From: Chitinophagaceae bacterium PMP191F
GTDB lineage: Bacteria > Bacteroidota > Bacteroidia > Chitinophagales > Chitinophagaceae
Length of the DNA stretch: 64,000 nucleotides
Direction: 5' to 3'
Assembly (NCBI GenBank): GCA_001302245.1
Contig: LGYU01000016.1
Location: forward strand, 62,001 to 126,000
Under the pieces are notes generated by a model. That model was not told the origin of the DNA. It did not search any database and saw only the letters and a list, made by a program, of their open reading frames with translations. A program made the translations under genes and the position numbers. This document shows positions 63,286 through 64,000 of the stretch, piece after piece (the first letter of the stretch is position 1; every line of letters starts with the position of its first letter).

Positions 63286-64000
63286 TTAGCTGATGCTTTG
63301 GTTCTTTTTCCTTTTCTTAGATGCCTTCGGTATCTCAGGGCCATCATCTTCAGCAGGTGTCTGCCTTTCCTTTTTACCGTCTTGTTTAGCTGACTGGCTT
63401 TCACCTTCAGACTGCTGTTCTTTTTTCGCCTGTCTGTTATCAACCCTTTGCATACTGCTATCATATATGTTGATTGTCTTGAATTGAGGGTTAGCTTCGA
63501 TGTATTGTTTTTGCTCCGCACCGTTGATCTGAAACGTGGCAGATTGCAGGTTCCCTTTTTTAAGGGAATCCATCAGATTGGATTTGTATTCCTCGTTACC
63601 TAATTCCCTGATCGGATGCTTGGATAAAACCGCTTCCAAATCGTAGCCGTAGTTTTCATGATAGTGCTTCAGCTTGAAATTGCCGTTATTATCACTTTGT
63701 TTAAAGTCCATCTGTACCCAGGCGTTGTACACCTGTCCTTCTTTATTGGTGAGGTCTTTATTCACTGACCTTCCTTCCATCAGGTTATACCCTTCCTTCA
63801 GGGTAATGTTGTTGCCTTTGTTGATGTAGAAGGTTTGCTCCATTGTTTCAGAGCTATTTTCCTTTTGCACTTTCACCTGATAGGAATTAAAGAAATACAT
63901 ATCGCTTTGCTTCGATTGGCTGAAATTCAATGTAGCGTTTACAGTATCGTTGCCATACTTCGTTTCATAGGCCAATTTAAACTCCGGGGTTCTTTCCTGA
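63286..64000 (-). CDS. Conjugative-element-associated protein, 5' part outside window
   Basis: The frame stays open to the right edge (residues QERTPEFKLAYETKYGND precede the TTG at 63975), so the N-terminus is missing. The visible part has the same domain as the 61375-62427 product (GNFKLKHYHENYGYDLEAV, YIEANPQFKTINIYD) and a lysine-rich low-complexity tail ending SKKRKKNQSIS. Such tails suggest DNA or membrane contact. It is the leading gene visible in the leftward operon. Confidence 0.75.
   Translation of the reverse strand, partial: QERTPEFKLAYETKYGNDTVNATLNFSQSKQSDMYFFNSYQVKVQKENSSETMEQTFYINKGNNITLKEGYNLMEGRSVNKDLTNKEGQVYNAWVQMDFKQSDNNGNFKLKHYHENYGYDLEAVLSKHPIRELGNEEYKSNLMDSLKKGNLQSATFQINGAEQKQYIEANPQFKTINIYDSSMQRVDNRQAKKEQQSEGESQSAKQDGKKERQTPAEDDGPEIPKASKKRKKNQSIS

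Overview
The window looks like a chromosomal piece of a Bacteroidota bacterium, most likely family Chitinophagaceae. Supporting signs are two SusC/SusD-type loci, an ECF sigma/FecR pair feeding a SusC with an STN domain, promoter -7 boxes of the TAnnTTTG type, many lipoproteins with short lipoboxes, and GC content that appears to be in the low forties. No rRNA, CRISPR array or complete insertion sequence was seen.

Layout. 1-1.7 kb: tail of a SusD gene plus a TlpA-like thioredoxin. 1.8-4.9 kb: a MarR regulator with a palindromic operator in front of a rifampin phosphotransferase (drug inactivation). 5.9-10.7 kb: a GH130 phosphorylase-family gene running tail-to-tail into two coupled GT4 glycosyltransferase genes, one carrying a large helical C-terminal domain. 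10.9-18.1 kb: small stress and regulatory genes (CsbD, a DJ-1 homologue without its cysteine, YbhB) scattered in gene-poor DNA with a MITE-like hairpin. 18.4-27.0 kb: a PAS histidine kinase, then alpha-glucan genes (cytoplasmic alpha-amylase, TreZ, a GH13 alpha-glucosidase), a VOC protein and a YciE/F ferritin-like protein. 28.5-38.1 kb: an import locus reading sigma factor, FecR, SusC, SusD, zinc metallohydrolase lipoprotein, DUF4302 lipoprotein. 38.3-42.2 kb: HxlR regulator and divergent Tat-type cupin protein, VOC protein, a double-glycine RiPP precursor and a second TlpA-like protein. 42.2-44.0 kb: pectin methylesterase and rhamnogalacturonan acetylesterase. 44.2-54.4 kb: a stress or energy-limitation island (D-lactate dehydrogenase, PfkB kinase, release-factor-like protein, MgtA, PNPOx protein, two UspA, AdhP, Hsp20).

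55.9-64 kb: an integrated element at tRNA-Lys(TTT). Its first serine recombinase reads out of the element into the tRNA in antisense. A Fic protein with an AbiEi-like N-terminus sits between this recombinase and a close paralogue. Small accessory genes and two related conjugative-element proteins follow and run off the right edge. This Fic/double-recombinase module is the strongest candidate for an undescribed system.

Functionally, the left and centre are the usual chitinophagal polysaccharide and peptide scavenging set, with intracellular glucan handling and a compact stress regulon. The right end is horizontally acquired. All family assignments are from sequence motifs read by eye; none was checked by a database search.
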